Shown here piece after piece: positions 44,044 through 53,558 of a stretch of DNA of 64,000 bases (the stretch's first letter is position 1; the number at the start of each line of letters is the position of its first letter). The notes below the pieces were generated by a model, which saw only the letters and a program-made list of their open reading frames with translations, ran no database searches and had not been told where the DNA came from. The position numbers and the translations under genes were made by a program. The stretch lies in the NCBI GenBank assembly GCA_003669585.1, contig QWOQ01000007.1:639506-703505 (forward strand). Direction: 5' to 3'. The stretch comes from Planctomycetota bacterium. GTDB taxonomy: Bacteria > Planctomycetota > Planctomycetia > Pirellulales > UBA1268.

Positions 44044-44958
44044 CTACTGTTCTGCGCGATCTTCGCGAGCAGGCAATTGGGTCCGCTCCTGGAAATTGTT
44101 TGCATCGTTTGTGATGCACATGGATTGGCCTCGTTGATGTGAGAGCCCCTTCGGCCCCAGCACTTCTTTGATCGTCGGGCCACTGGTGCCGCATCGCATC
44201 AATTCCGCAGCCAGTGCCACAATGCGTTGTGATGCAGACTCTGGACGCGTGCCAGCATCGTGAATATTGGAAATCAAGTTTCGTCGACTATCGGTGTGAT
44301 GGGCCGCCGGTCGGTATGCCAAATATGCCGACAGACTGTCGTCAGTCTGTAATCCGGGACGCTCACCGATGAGCAAGACGACTACGTTTGGCGACAGAAT
44401 TTCGCCGATCTGGTTTACAATGCCGACTCGACAATGCTGGACAACTATCATTCGGCCGAGTGTCCAACCCCGATGATGAGCAAGCGTTGCCAACAGTGGC
44501 ACAAGCCGCGGCACTTGGCGAGCAGCTGCGGCCGCTGATAAACCATCTCCCACGACTATCTGGAGATCCGCTCGCAATGGACACTCGTTTCGTATCCGCG
44601 CAGCCGATGCCGTGGAAAATATCCTGCCCAGATCGGGGCGACGCAAATACTCCTCCTTCGTTGCCGCAGCGGACTCTGTTTCCAGAAACTGCCACGCGCG
44701 ACAGAACGAATCTCCCCAGTCGCGATTCGGTTCGAACGTGCGCCACACCGCATCAATGGCTGCTGCATGATCCTGCCGAAGGGTGACCTGATCACTCGTG
44801 CGGTAGGATCCGCCGCGCCGATCGAGCATCAACCGTGCTGGAGTGCGAGCCCGGATCGCTGCGATCAGTGATTGATCGTTGGAGACGACCTCCGCTGATG
44901 TCGTTGGGACGATGGCCTGCTTTTCGGTATTGGTAGTGTGGGTCGATTCGTGTTTCAT
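44044..44958 (-). CDS. eutC: ethanolamine ammonia-lyase light chain
   Basis: 304 residues. RTPARLMLDRRGGSYRTSDQ, DLQIVVGDGLSAAAAARQVP, GRMIVVQHCRVGIVNQIGEI, VVLLIGERPGLQTDDSLSAY and RRNLISNIHDAGTRPESASQ are the conserved EutC blocks that help bind adenosylcobalamin. With EutB it splits ethanolamine to acetaldehyde and ammonia. It lies 14 bp after eutB on the minus strand. No microcompartment shell genes, EutA reactivase or permease are seen in the window. Confidence 0.93.
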   Translation of the reverse strand: MKHESTHTTNTEKQAIVPTTSAEVVSNDQSLIAAIRARTPARLMLDRRGGSYRTSDQVTLRQDHAAAIDAVWRTFEPNRDWGDSFCRAWQFLETESAAATKEEYLRRPDLGRIFSTASAARIRNECPLRADLQIVVGDGLSAAAAARQVPRLVPLLATLAHHRGWTLGRMIVVQHCRVGIVNQIGEILSPNVVVLLIGERPGLQTDDSLSAYLAYRPAAHHTDSRRNLISNIHDAGTRPESASQRIVALAAELMRCGTSGPTIKEVLGPKGLSHQRGQSMCITNDANNFQERTQLPAREDRAEQ

Positions 44959-44972
44959 GATTGCACCCGAGA

Positions 44973-46391
44973 TTACAAAGGAGCAGGAGGGGAACTTTTC
45001 TCTGCAACATTTGCAAGAAGTCGGTGAACCATTTGTTCACTCTGCGGAAGCAGTACCCCCTCTCGCATGATCTGCCTTGATTCGAGCCAGTTTTCGAATT
45101 CCGGAGCAGGGCGAAGATGAAAGAGGGCTCGCATTGCGATGGCATCGTGGTAGCTGGTCGTTTGATAGTTGAGCATGACGTCGTCTCCCCCCGGCACGCC
45201 CATAAAAAAATTGCATCCCGCTGCCGAAAGAAGCATCAGCAGATTGTCAGCAGAATTTTGATCGGCTGCAGCATGATTGGTGTAACAAACATCGCACCCC
45301 ATCGGCAGTCCTAACAGTTTTCCAACGAAGTGATCCTCCAGACCCGCACGCACAATCTGCCGCTCATCAAAGAGATATTCCGGGCCTATAAATCCGACGA
45401 CACTGTTCACCAAAAACGGATCGAAGGCTCGGGCAAGTCCATGGGCTCGGGCTTCGAGGGTCAGTTGATCGAGACCGTGATGCGCGTCTGCCGACAGGCT
45501 ACTTCCTTGTCCTGTTTCAAAATACATTACCTGCCGCCCAGAACTCCCTGCATCGCGTTTGAGATGACCTTCGAGAACCCTTTCTCTGCCCTCCTGTAAC
45601 AATCCAAGCGTGATACCAAAACTCTCATTGGTCTTCTGCGTGCCGCCGATCGACTGAAACAAGAGATCAATCGGTGCGCCGCGGTCCATGCACTTTAATT
45701 GTGTCGTGATGTGAGCCAGGCAGCAGTGCTGCGTTGGAATGCCGCAGGTAGTAATGAGCCGATCGAGCGCCCACAGAATATCGGAAACCGTGTCAACCGA
45801 TTCGGTTGCCGGATTGACACCGATCACGGCATCACCGCAGCCGTGCAGCAAGCCCTCGACAGTCGCCAGCAAAATCGCCGGTATATCATCGGCTGGATGA
45901 TTGGGCTGAATTCTGATGGCAAGTACTCCCGGCTGGCCCAGCGTACTGCGACACCGCGATAGATTGTGGATACGACTTGCTGCCACAACGAGATCCTTGT
46001 TGCTCATCAACTTGGCGACAGCTGCAGCCATTTCCGGAAGAAGTGCCCACTGAAGGCCGAGGATTTCAGTGGCGGTCGTTTTTTCTGAAAGCAGATACTC
46101 ACGAAGTTGGCCAACCGTCCACGATCGCAGCGGAGCAAAAGCCACCGCGTCGTAGTCGTCGAGCAAAACCCTACTGACGTTGTCGTCATCTGGACACAAC
46201 AGCGGCGTATCGACAAAGTGAGACAGGGGAACATCGGCAAGCACCGTCTTGGCAGAAGCCCGTTCGAGATGCGATGTGGCACCGATACCAGCCAGCATAT
46301 CCCCTGATTTTTCCTCATTGGCTTTCGCCATGACCGCTCGCAGGTCTGGAAATGAAAACTTCTGACTGCGAAGCGTGGCAGAAAAAGTCAT
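44973..46391 (-). CDS. eutB: ethanolamine ammonia-lyase heavy chain
   Basis: 472 residues. RLRSQKFSFPDLRAVMAKAN-like start (here TLRSQKFSFPDLRAVMAKAN), LKCMDRGAPIDLLFQSIGGT, YFETGQGSSLSADAHHGLDQ, GFIGPEYLFDERQIVRAGLE and MGCDVCYTNHAAADQNSADN match EutB, the TIM-barrel subunit holding the active site and the ethanolamine-binding residues. GGAGG stands 5 bp before the ATG. The enzyme needs coenzyme B12. Together with eutC it forms a simple two-gene operon, perhaps used to gain nitrogen or carbon from membrane-derived ethanolamine. Confidence 0.93.
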   Translation of the reverse strand: MTFSATLRSQKFSFPDLRAVMAKANEEKSGDMLAGIGATSHLERASAKTVLADVPLSHFVDTPLLCPDDDNVSRVLLDDYDAVAFAPLRSWTVGQLREYLLSEKTTATEILGLQWALLPEMAAAVAKLMSNKDLVVAASRIHNLSRCRSTLGQPGVLAIRIQPNHPADDIPAILLATVEGLLHGCGDAVIGVNPATESVDTVSDILWALDRLITTCGIPTQHCCLAHITTQLKCMDRGAPIDLLFQSIGGTQKTNESFGITLGLLQEGRERVLEGHLKRDAGSSGRQVMYFETGQGSSLSADAHHGLDQLTLEARAHGLARAFDPFLVNSVVGFIGPEYLFDERQIVRAGLEDHFVGKLLGLPMGCDVCYTNHAAADQNSADNLLMLLSAAGCNFFMGVPGGDDVMLNYQTTSYHDAIAMRALFHLRPAPEFENWLESRQIMREGVLLPQSEQMVHRLLANVAEKSSPPAPL

Positions 46392-46741
46392 GCGGGCCTC
46401 CGTGAAAAACGAAGCAATCGTTAGAGGTCAGTCTATCAACAGGAGCAATTTGCTTGCAGACGCATTGGTGACACCACGAGGCACCTTCAATTGTCAATTG
46501 TTACAACGCCATTTCACGGTTAAAGCTTCGCTCATCTTATGGCATTGCGTACTCACAGTATTTTGTAAGCGTCGATCATTGTTATACGGAGAACACTTTG
46601 AGAAACTCTGCTCGCTTTTCATCATTGAGCGAGGACCGGGGGTTTCTAAAATAGCCTTTGAAAATGTGCCAACTGCCTCGTGTTGTCGTTTGCACATCCG
46701 GAAAGTTCGCAATCACGATGCCGTCTGTTGGCGGAATTTTC
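46392..46741. other. intergenic region upstream of eutB
   Basis: Should hold the eutBC promoter. A tandem pair of CAATTGT heptamers is seen at 46488-46501. I looked for a B12-riboswitch-like core and saw none. Confidence 0.45.
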
Positions 46742-48175
46742 TTAGAAGGTCAAAATCGCATCAATGCCGAACTGCGTCTGATTGAAGAGTTCCCCGCTGT
46801 AATCTGGACCAGTATAGGTTTGATGATTGCCCTCAGAGAACATATATCGCACCTCAGGACGAATGATCACATTTGCAATCGGCTTGACGTTCACGCCACC
46901 GGTCAGAGTTTGATAGGACGTCCCATCGGCTTTGTACCACTCATAGCGGACACCCGCCTTCATTTTGGCGTTGATGTCGTAGAAGGCGTAGTTGATCAAG
47001 CCCGTCGAGTTCCGAGCAACACCGGCACCCGGAGGACCAGGAACGAAGGCGGTCGGAGTTGGATTCACATTGAAATCGACATTGGCATTCGTTCCGAGCA
47101 CATCGAACTGATGCACCGTACTCCACTTCTCGGCCCATTTGCGATTGACAGTCACGCTGTTTATCGCGCCGTGACCACGCCAGCCAAGGTTTCCATAAAT
47201 TCCTGCATAAAACAACGACGTCTTGTCGTCGATCGTGTAGGTGAAACCGCCGATCGCGCTGTTGCCTGCGTCGTACTGGGAAAAGCCCGTATCCATGCCC
47301 AGCACCCAACCACCCATGAGTGATAGTTGGTCGCTGGTCTTATAGGTTCCCAAGGCACCGGTGTGAGTGAATGGCTCACTGTTGTAAAACGTCAGTTGAC
47401 GGCTTAGGAAAAAGTTTCCATTTGATGGGATCACTTCGTAGCCGATGGGTGTGTAGAAGTGTCCAGCCTTTACCGACAGACTGCCCATCGCGACTTCGGC
47501 GTACAACTGAGGAAACGCCCATTCATAAGCACCATAATTAAAACCGTTGAAATAGTCATATGTTCCTGCATCGACGTTACCAAACGCCTGACCTTCGTTG
47601 CCGTCCAGACCGAAAATCACATCCGTGCGGAAACCCCAGTCGAATCCCTTGCTGCCATCGGCGACCTTGCCCGCAAATAGGTATTGTTGGTTCAATCCAA
47701 AAAACTTGTATTCCTTCTGACTCACAAAGGGTCCGTTCCCCGCGAACGCACCGTCTGGTCCGCTCTGATAGCCCCACTGAGTGAAGCCGCCGAAGATCCA
47801 GCCCGTATCTTGAAAGCGTTTCCCACCACACTCCGTGTCAAACAGACTGATCGCCGTCCACGGTTCACCGAGCACACCACAACCCATTTGGCAGTCATTG
47901 AAGAGTGCCTTGGGGTCGAAGACATTTGTCGCGGCAGACACGTTGTCACCGTCTGGACAGTATTGTGCGTTGTAGTTTTTAAGATCGGTGGCGGTATCCT
48001 CGAACAACTTGTCACCGCAGCCACCCTCTTGGATTGTTGGGTCGTCCTGCTTCGGAGCACTGTACGCTGACTCTGCAACCGCCAAACGACTCGTGCCGAG
48101 CAATCCTCCAACGCCAAACAAAAGTGATACTCCGACCCACAAATTCGTCGCATGATTTTTCTTCTTTGCGACCAC
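46742..48175 (-). CDS. outer-membrane beta-barrel porin (BBP2/OmpL-like)
   Basis: 477 residues. A signal segment (NLWVGVSLLFGVGGLLGTSR, ending AVAES) is followed by a Cys-bearing plug region and then many alternating strands: DTGWIFGGFTQWGYQSGPDG, EYKFFGLNQQYLFAGKVADG, AEVAMGSLSVKAGHFYTPIG, NFFLSRQLTFYNSEPFTHTG. The final strand ends in Phe (FNQTQFGIDAILTF), the outer-membrane insertion signal. The pattern fits the putative beta-barrel porin-2 family frequent in planctomycetes. The start is a GTG at 48175 with AAGGAG 6 bp before it. Confidence 0.85.
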   Translation of the reverse strand: MVAKKKNHATNLWVGVSLLFGVGGLLGTSRLAVAESAYSAPKQDDPTIQEGGCGDKLFEDTATDLKNYNAQYCPDGDNVSAATNVFDPKALFNDCQMGCGVLGEPWTAISLFDTECGGKRFQDTGWIFGGFTQWGYQSGPDGAFAGNGPFVSQKEYKFFGLNQQYLFAGKVADGSKGFDWGFRTDVIFGLDGNEGQAFGNVDAGTYDYFNGFNYGAYEWAFPQLYAEVAMGSLSVKAGHFYTPIGYEVIPSNGNFFLSRQLTFYNSEPFTHTGALGTYKTSDQLSLMGGWVLGMDTGFSQYDAGNSAIGGFTYTIDDKTSLFYAGIYGNLGWRGHGAINSVTVNRKWAEKWSTVHQFDVLGTNANVDFNVNPTPTAFVPGPPGAGVARNSTGLINYAFYDINAKMKAGVRYEWYKADGTSYQTLTGGVNVKPIANVIIRPEVRYMFSEGNHQTYTGPDYSGELFNQTQFGIDAILTF

Positions 48176-48738
48176 GCCCAACTCCTTCGATTGCTCGACG
48201 CCTTTTTCAACTCCCAACGAGGCGCTACCGCAAGGCAACACACAAAAACTCCTCTGACACTTTGTGATGTGGTTTCATGCTTGCTCAAGAGATATCTATC
48301 GAATCGCATCGAAGTCGCGTATGACTTTCGGGACTGACCTTGGAAATGAACCTTTCACTTTTCCCCATCCTGATTATCAAAACTTTCTGCTTTATCACTG
48401 CAATCATTCCGTCCTTCATTGGCAAGCAAAAGATCCTTCATGTGTCCGGTCGATCACACTCAACCGAACAGAAGGGCGAAAACGAGACTCTATGGATTGA
48501 GGGTAAGTGCATCCGTCGGTTCGTACCCGGCGACCCTGCCGATTGGAGCAACATGACAACCTCGATACCCGGCCCGTAGACGGCTGCGTCAATACAGAGC
48601 CGATTTGAAGGACGAGAAGAAGCTCAAAGTATTTCTTCATTTGACCAACACGTTGGTCGAGCACCATGTCACAGACTTCGCTTTCTGCCTATTCGACATG
48701 GACCGTTCGAGTCCCTGACCCTCACACAAGAGCGAGGC
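48176..48738. other. no gene recognised; likely promoter of the porin plus decayed DNA
   Basis: Short open frames occur but none has a recognisable family or ribosome site. The right limit is the point where IS3-like sequence starts. The porin promoter should lie near 48180-48300. Confidence 0.4.
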
Positions 48739-49245
48739 ATAGGCCTTCCATCGGAGGTACGATCGGCCACGAAGTCGTAACTCCATACATGATTGCGACG
48801 ATTCGAACGTAGCCGAACGCACGAACCATCGTTCAGCCACAACCTCTTTCGTTTCGGCTGCTTTTTAGGCACTTTTAATCCTTCTCGCGCCATATCCGTT
48901 CCACTCGCTTATGATTCACTCCCCATCCCTCGATAGTGTAAAAGGGCTGTAATTCTGCGGTATCCGTAGCGGCCATACTCACAGGCCAGCCACACGATCT
49001 GCTTCACAAGACGGGGCTCATCATCCGGAACATGCCGCTGCCGTCGTTGCGTATTCCGATGCTGCCCCAACACCTTGCATGCCCGACGTTCGCTCAAGCG
49101 ATCACAGCCAAGAGCACCTCTGACGTGCTGGACCGTTCGCTGCCGCAATGAAAAGGCTCAGAAGTTTCCCGATGCGGCCTCCCGAAACGCCATAGTCGAG
49201 TTCGGCGTCGGCCAATAACCGCTTCAGTCGGGAGTTCTCCAGATC
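48739..49245 (-). mobile_element. IS3-family remnant (same element as 18069-19355)
   Basis: About 507 bp of the minus strand match the middle of the complete IS: the end of OrfA (ENSRLKRLLADAELD), the OrfB start (SERRACKVLGQHRNTQRRQR, HVPDDEPRLVKQIVWLACEY) and on to HVWSYDFVADRTSDGRP. Several small indels break the frame. Both ends of the IS and the last two catalytic residues are missing, so it is inactive. It directly truncates the gene fragment at 49246. Confidence 0.88.
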
Positions 49246-49422
49246 GTCTACCAATACACCTCGGGTATGAAACTCCGCTCGATCATTAACTCTGGCTGCA
49301 TCAAGCCCACAACCGCCAAGATCGAGCCCCATGAGAAGCCCATCGTGTTCACATCCCAAACGCCGAAGGGAACAAATCGCTCGGAGTGGTTCACAAACGA
49401 CCAACTCCACTGCCAGTTCTGA
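49246..49422 (+). pseudogene. fragment of a paralogue of the gene at 61620-62135
   Basis: The plus strand encodes VYQYTSGMKLRSIINSGCIK, PTTAKIEPHEKPIVFTSQTP and a short tail, closely matching IYHYTTGMKLRSIINSGCIK, PTTAKIEPNKKPVAWFSTQD of the intact protein. The start is lost to the IS remnant and the rest of the gene is missing after WFTNDQL. It shows that this unknown family occurs at least twice in the genome. Confidence 0.75.
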
Positions 49423-49615
49423 CATGTGGCTGCGACCGACTCGATGAACGCTCTACGAGATGCCCATGCGTTTCTCCGATGTCGCCTGTCCTCACCGCCC
49501 TTGTGTGATCTTCGTCACAGATTCTCGCGGCTACCCGACCACCAATGCGGCTAAAGCGACACCAGCCACTGCTGCCGCCAAGGCCCAGAACCCTAGCAAG
49601 CACCATCAACCAACG

Positions 49616-52234
49616 CTAGACGTAGCCGCTCCACGGATCGACCGCGGCCGTGAGCCGGGTGCTGCCAACCTCGACCGTTGGTGCGTCCAGTCGGTGCACC
49701 TTCACCTCCCCGGCCGAGACCGAGTAGAGGAACTCGCCGATCCGCACGCTCCGCTGCACTGGGCCGTCGTGTGTGATCTCGCCGAGGTTCGTGAAGCCGT
49801 CGGTGGAGTGGGTGTCGAGCTTGAAAACGACCAGCCCGGTGCTGCCCTGCCACCAGTCCCCCTGCTGCACCGGCAGGGTGAGGATGCCCTGCTCGGCAAA
49901 CCAAGAGAGCGCGTGGTGATCCCAGAGGGCGGCCGACCACGACTGCCAGCCGTCACCCGTGAACGTGTAGGTTGCGGTCTGCTTCGGATTGGCGGGGTTG
50001 CCGACATCGAAGATTGAGATCTGCAGGCCGAGCACGCGGCCGGTGGCCGGATCGACATCGCGGCCAATGCCGAGGAGATGCGTGGCGTCGAGCGGGTGCA
50101 TGTAGGACGAGAAACCCGGCACCTTCAGCTGGCCGACGACACGCGGCCGGGCGGGATTTGCCAGATCGATGACGAACAACGGGTCGACCTGGCGGAACGT
50201 GCTCACGTAGCCGCGATCGCCGATGAAGCGAACCGAGTAGATCCGTTCCCCCGGGGCGAGCCCGGTGACGCTGCCGATCGTCTGCAGGTTGCCGGCGGAC
50301 CCGGCGAGCGTGTAGACGCCGCTGGAGGCCCGGTCGCCGAATCCGCTGGTCGTCGCCACCCGCAGCAGGCCGTCGGCACTCTCGTCGAGCGAAAACTGAT
50401 TGAGCGTGACGCCGGGCACGGCGCCCATGGCCGTCAGCGGCACGTCGTCGACACCGAGGTCGAAGCGGTAGATGTTCGTGGTCTGGATCGTGTCACGCGT
50501 ATCCCACCAGTTGCCCCAATGCGTGGCGGAGATGTAGAGGCTCGATTGGGAGCCATAGACGCTGCCTGAGACCCCGGCGACCGTGGTCGTGGCGTCGGGC
50601 CCGGCGGTGTCGTCATCGACGTTGAACGACACGACCGACAGCAGATTGTTGTCTGTCGCCTTGACCGGCAGGTAAGTGTGGCCGGCGGAGAGGAGATCGC
50701 TCGTCGTGCTGCCGCCTCCCGTGGCAGTGACAGTGAAGTGCGGTCGGGCGACGGTTTCCCAAGCCTGCTCCAGACGGTCGCGGTAGCTGGCCTCATCTTC
50801 ATAGACATACCGTGTGCCATCACCGGGGTAGACAACGAAGTCGATTGGAATCGGCAGATCGATCGGCATCGGGCTTGAGTCAGCGATCGTTCCGGGATCG
50901 ACCGGCATGGGATCGATATGGATGGGAGGCGGGATCGTGATCATTGCGGGGGCCGGAATGTCGAAGGTGTCCTGCGTGACGACCAGCACGCGGCCGTCGA
51001 TGGCCCGGGCGTCGATGAGCCAGCCATCGAGCGTGGTCTGTTCCAGGATTGTCGGACTGGCCACGGTGGAGACGTCGATGACCGTGACGTTCACATGCGG
51101 CTGCCAGGTGTGGTTCCACCATGACAAGGCCGAGACGCCACCGCTGGTGTCAGCGTCAGCGGTGCCGACCGGTGTCCAGGTGTTTTCCTGCGAGATCACC
51201 GTGAGCCGCGTGCCGTGCAAAAACAGTGAACGTTCCCAGCCCGGAGTCGTGATGTGGCTCACGACGCCCAACTCGTCGGCTGGCCAGGCGTTGACGATGT
51301 CGACGCCATCACCGGCGAGCACAAAGAGATGTTCGCCGTCGGTCTTGACGAGGTCGCCCTCGTCGACTCCGGCGACCTGATTGTTCGTGCCCGAGTAACC
51401 ACCGGTATTGGCAGGACTGCTTCCCGTCGATCCACTCACGACTCTCGCGTCGCTCATGGCGACAGCCCATAACCGCCACGGCCAGGCATCGTTTCCAAGT
51501 TGACCGCCCCATTGGGTCATTGCCGTGTCGATGTACCATGATTTGAGCTGGTCGAGGTCGTCGGTCAGCCGAAGCGGGTTGGTGCTCTCGTTGCCGATGA
51601 GCTGCTCTCCCGCGGCGAGCTTGACCCGGTCGTTGGCTCTTGTTCCGTAGAAGGCGTCGATGCCGGCACCACCGTCGAGCGCGTTTTGCCCCGCGCCGCC
51701 GCGGAGTGTGTCTTTGCCCCGTCCGCCAAACAGCGTGTCGTTACCCCGACCGCCTGCGAGCGAGTCGTTGCCAGCACCGCCGCGGAGCGTGTCTTTGCCC
51801 CGTCCGCCACACAGCGTGTCGTTACCCTGACCGCCGAGAATGGTATCGCTGCCGTCACCGCCGGTGATCGTGTCGTTGCCGGTGCCGCCGTTGAGGATGG
51901 TCTTGATCCGGGTGTTGCCGGGAATGCTGACGGTGATCGTGTCGTTTCCATCGCCCCCGAAGATGCGGATGGTGGTGACCCTCGACTCCCGGATCGTGCC
52001 GACGACGACGCCGTTGACGATCGCCCGTAGCTGCGCGGCATTGGTGGGATTGCGATCGACCAGAATCGTGTCGGTGGGGTGGGTAGGATCGGAGTCGCCG
52101 GTGATGCTCCAGGTGCCATAGGTCTGGCCGACTGCCAGCGCGAGCCGTGGCTCGAGCGACTCAAGCTGCAAATGCAACCGCGGGAACTGTCTCGCTATCA
52201 AGCGACGGCGTGAATGGCGGGGTGGCTGACGCAT
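49616..52234 (-). CDS. secreted beta-propeller protein with RTX-type repeats
   Basis: 872 residues from the chosen ATG (an open frame reaches 52312). An Arg-rich start and LHLQLESLEPRLALAVG form the planctomycete export signature. Residues about 108-200 hold tandem nonapeptides (GGTGNDTITGGDGSDTILGG, GRGKDTLRGGAGNDSLAGG), calcium-binding RTX repeats. From about 290 the sequence matches the C-terminal propeller family typified by GVDEGDLVKTDGEHLFVLAG, with ARAIDGRVLVVTQDTF, ERIYSVRFIGDRGYVSTFRQ and DPLFVIDLANPARPRVVGQL. Probably a surface-bound calcium-stabilised adhesion or binding protein. Confidence 0.82.
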   Translation of the reverse strand: MRQPPRHSRRRLIARQFPRLHLQLESLEPRLALAVGQTYGTWSITGDSDPTHPTDTILVDRNPTNAAQLRAIVNGVVVGTIRESRVTTIRIFGGDGNDTITVSIPGNTRIKTILNGGTGNDTITGGDGSDTILGGQGNDTLCGGRGKDTLRGGAGNDSLAGGRGNDTLFGGRGKDTLRGGAGQNALDGGAGIDAFYGTRANDRVKLAAGEQLIGNESTNPLRLTDDLDQLKSWYIDTAMTQWGGQLGNDAWPWRLWAVAMSDARVVSGSTGSSPANTGGYSGTNNQVAGVDEGDLVKTDGEHLFVLAGDGVDIVNAWPADELGVVSHITTPGWERSLFLHGTRLTVISQENTWTPVGTADADTSGGVSALSWWNHTWQPHVNVTVIDVSTVASPTILEQTTLDGWLIDARAIDGRVLVVTQDTFDIPAPAMITIPPPIHIDPMPVDPGTIADSSPMPIDLPIPIDFVVYPGDGTRYVYEDEASYRDRLEQAWETVARPHFTVTATGGGSTTSDLLSAGHTYLPVKATDNNLLSVVSFNVDDDTAGPDATTTVAGVSGSVYGSQSSLYISATHWGNWWDTRDTIQTTNIYRFDLGVDDVPLTAMGAVPGVTLNQFSLDESADGLLRVATTSGFGDRASSGVYTLAGSAGNLQTIGSVTGLAPGERIYSVRFIGDRGYVSTFRQVDPLFVIDLANPARPRVVGQLKVPGFSSYMHPLDATHLLGIGRDVDPATGRVLGLQISIFDVGNPANPKQTATYTFTGDGWQSWSAALWDHHALSWFAEQGILTLPVQQGDWWQGSTGLVVFKLDTHSTDGFTNLGEITHDGPVQRSVRIGEFLYSVSAGEVKVHRLDAPTVEVGSTRLTAAVDPWSGYV

Positions 52235-52679
52235 GCGCGGTTTTCTCCAACGATGACGCCCGGTGGCGGGTGGCAGATGCCTTCTGGTGTGTGACGCTAG
52301 AGTCCCCGCCATGCAGGGTCAAAGCCAATGAGGCTACGCTCAAACCAACGGCTCGTTCAAACGCCCAGTAGCCCTCATGTTTCCGAGACATCCGCAGGGC
52401 CGGTGGAGCCGGGCAAACCGGGCAGACCGGGCAGACTGTTTGCGACACTGCTGCTTCGGCCAGTACGGTGGAAGCCGCAGCGGTTCGCCGACCGAAACAT
52501 TCGACTTTTGGCGAGCCGCTCCAAGATATTAAGGAACAGGAACGCCAACGCGGTCTAAGCGATTGCTTGTGCGACTCACCGTCAATCAGCTTGATCTTTT
52601 GTCGCAGAATGGATTCGGCAAATGATTGAGCACAGGGGGGGAGCGTCGTGTACATCGCTCGCTCTCCTCGACGGGCTGT
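52235..52679. other. intergenic, no gene recognised
   Basis: Between the start of the propeller gene and the stop of the AbiEii gene. Short CCGGGCAGAC-type repeats occur near 52415-52440. The promoter of the propeller gene should lie here. Confidence 0.45.
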
Positions 52680-53558
52680 TCACTTGTAAATGCTGTGCAG
52701 CAGATCAGGGATTTTCTTTTTTCGAATTGCCTCGATCACCGCATCGGAAGACTTCCAGGGCTCGCCTGGAATACGCTTGATTAACTCTCCCCATACCCTG
52801 CCAAAAGCGGTGATGGCATCAGCGTCGGTGAAGCTTACGCCAGCAGGAAGCAAAGGGGCGATGTCTTCCGTGAGGCTTTGATTGAGTTTCTTGAGCATTC
52901 GTTCTTCAGCGTTCGCCCGGCTTATGGGATGCTCCTCCAGAGCAAGGTAGTGCTGGAAGCACGCGATTACCCGATCACAGTCAAGACTGAGTTGGATCAA
53001 TCCTTCGTTTAGGTCGAACAAGTCCCGATTCTTTTGTCGTTGAAGCAGTGCTCGCAGCTTGGTTCCAAAGAGTTCTTCCGGCTCAAATGAGACAAGCTGC
53101 GTCTTGGCCTGATGCCACGCGCTTCTGACCTCGAACGGGTAGGATTTCAGTCCGTAGAGATGTTGATGCTCGCGAGTATTGATCTCGACCGTGAGCTTCA
53201 GGGGATTGCCACTGCCCTCTTCAGGGATGAACTTGAAGACGAGGTGCATCGAGTGAGCGACCTGCTCACGATTGCATTTTCCGAGCCACTGGAGAGCAGC
53301 GCGTACTCCATCAATGGTCTTGCCGATGGGTTCCGCCTGTGTCTGAACCAGATCGATGTCTTCCGAATACCGCAGTGGCTTACCGAACAAGAGCTTGTGA
53401 ATGGCCGTGCCACCACGAAACGCGATCTTGCCTTGCAGTTGCTCGCTGTTGAACAGGTCGCATAGCGCACGGCTAATAATGAGGTCCTGCTCCACTTGCC
53501 TGAGATCGGGCCAGGGAGCATACGCGGTCCATTCCCGCAAGTGAGCGATGGGTATCAA
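52680..53558 (-). CDS. AbiEii-type nucleotidyltransferase toxin
   Basis: 292 residues. KIAFRGGTAIHKLLFGKPLR then YSEDIDLVQ is the nucleotidyltransferase core (GG...T, then D-x-D) of the AbiEii/MenT family; VEINTREHQ and LFGTKLRALLQRQKNRDLFD are further family motifs (the K-R-D/R segment). Such toxins modify tRNA or nucleotides and block growth or phage infection. Its ATG overlaps the stop of the AbiEi gene (53555-53558), giving the standard order antitoxin-toxin. The genes look intact. Confidence 0.88.
   Translation of the reverse strand: MIPIAHLREWTAYAPWPDLRQVEQDLIISRALCDLFNSEQLQGKIAFRGGTAIHKLLFGKPLRYSEDIDLVQTQAEPIGKTIDGVRAALQWLGKCNREQVAHSMHLVFKFIPEEGSGNPLKLTVEINTREHQHLYGLKSYPFEVRSAWHQAKTQLVSFEPEELFGTKLRALLQRQKNRDLFDLNEGLIQLSLDCDRVIACFQHYLALEEHPISRANAEERMLKKLNQSLTEDIAPLLPAGVSFTDADAITAFGRVWGELIKRIPGEPWKSSDAVIEAIRKKKIPDLLHSIYK

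Noticed and set aside
46392..46741. B12 riboswitch before eutB
   Set aside because: No recognisable B12-box or matching hairpin series was seen.
52161..52655. Minus-strand frame upstream of the propeller gene
   Set aside because: No family, no ribosome site, and it overlaps the propeller start in another frame.
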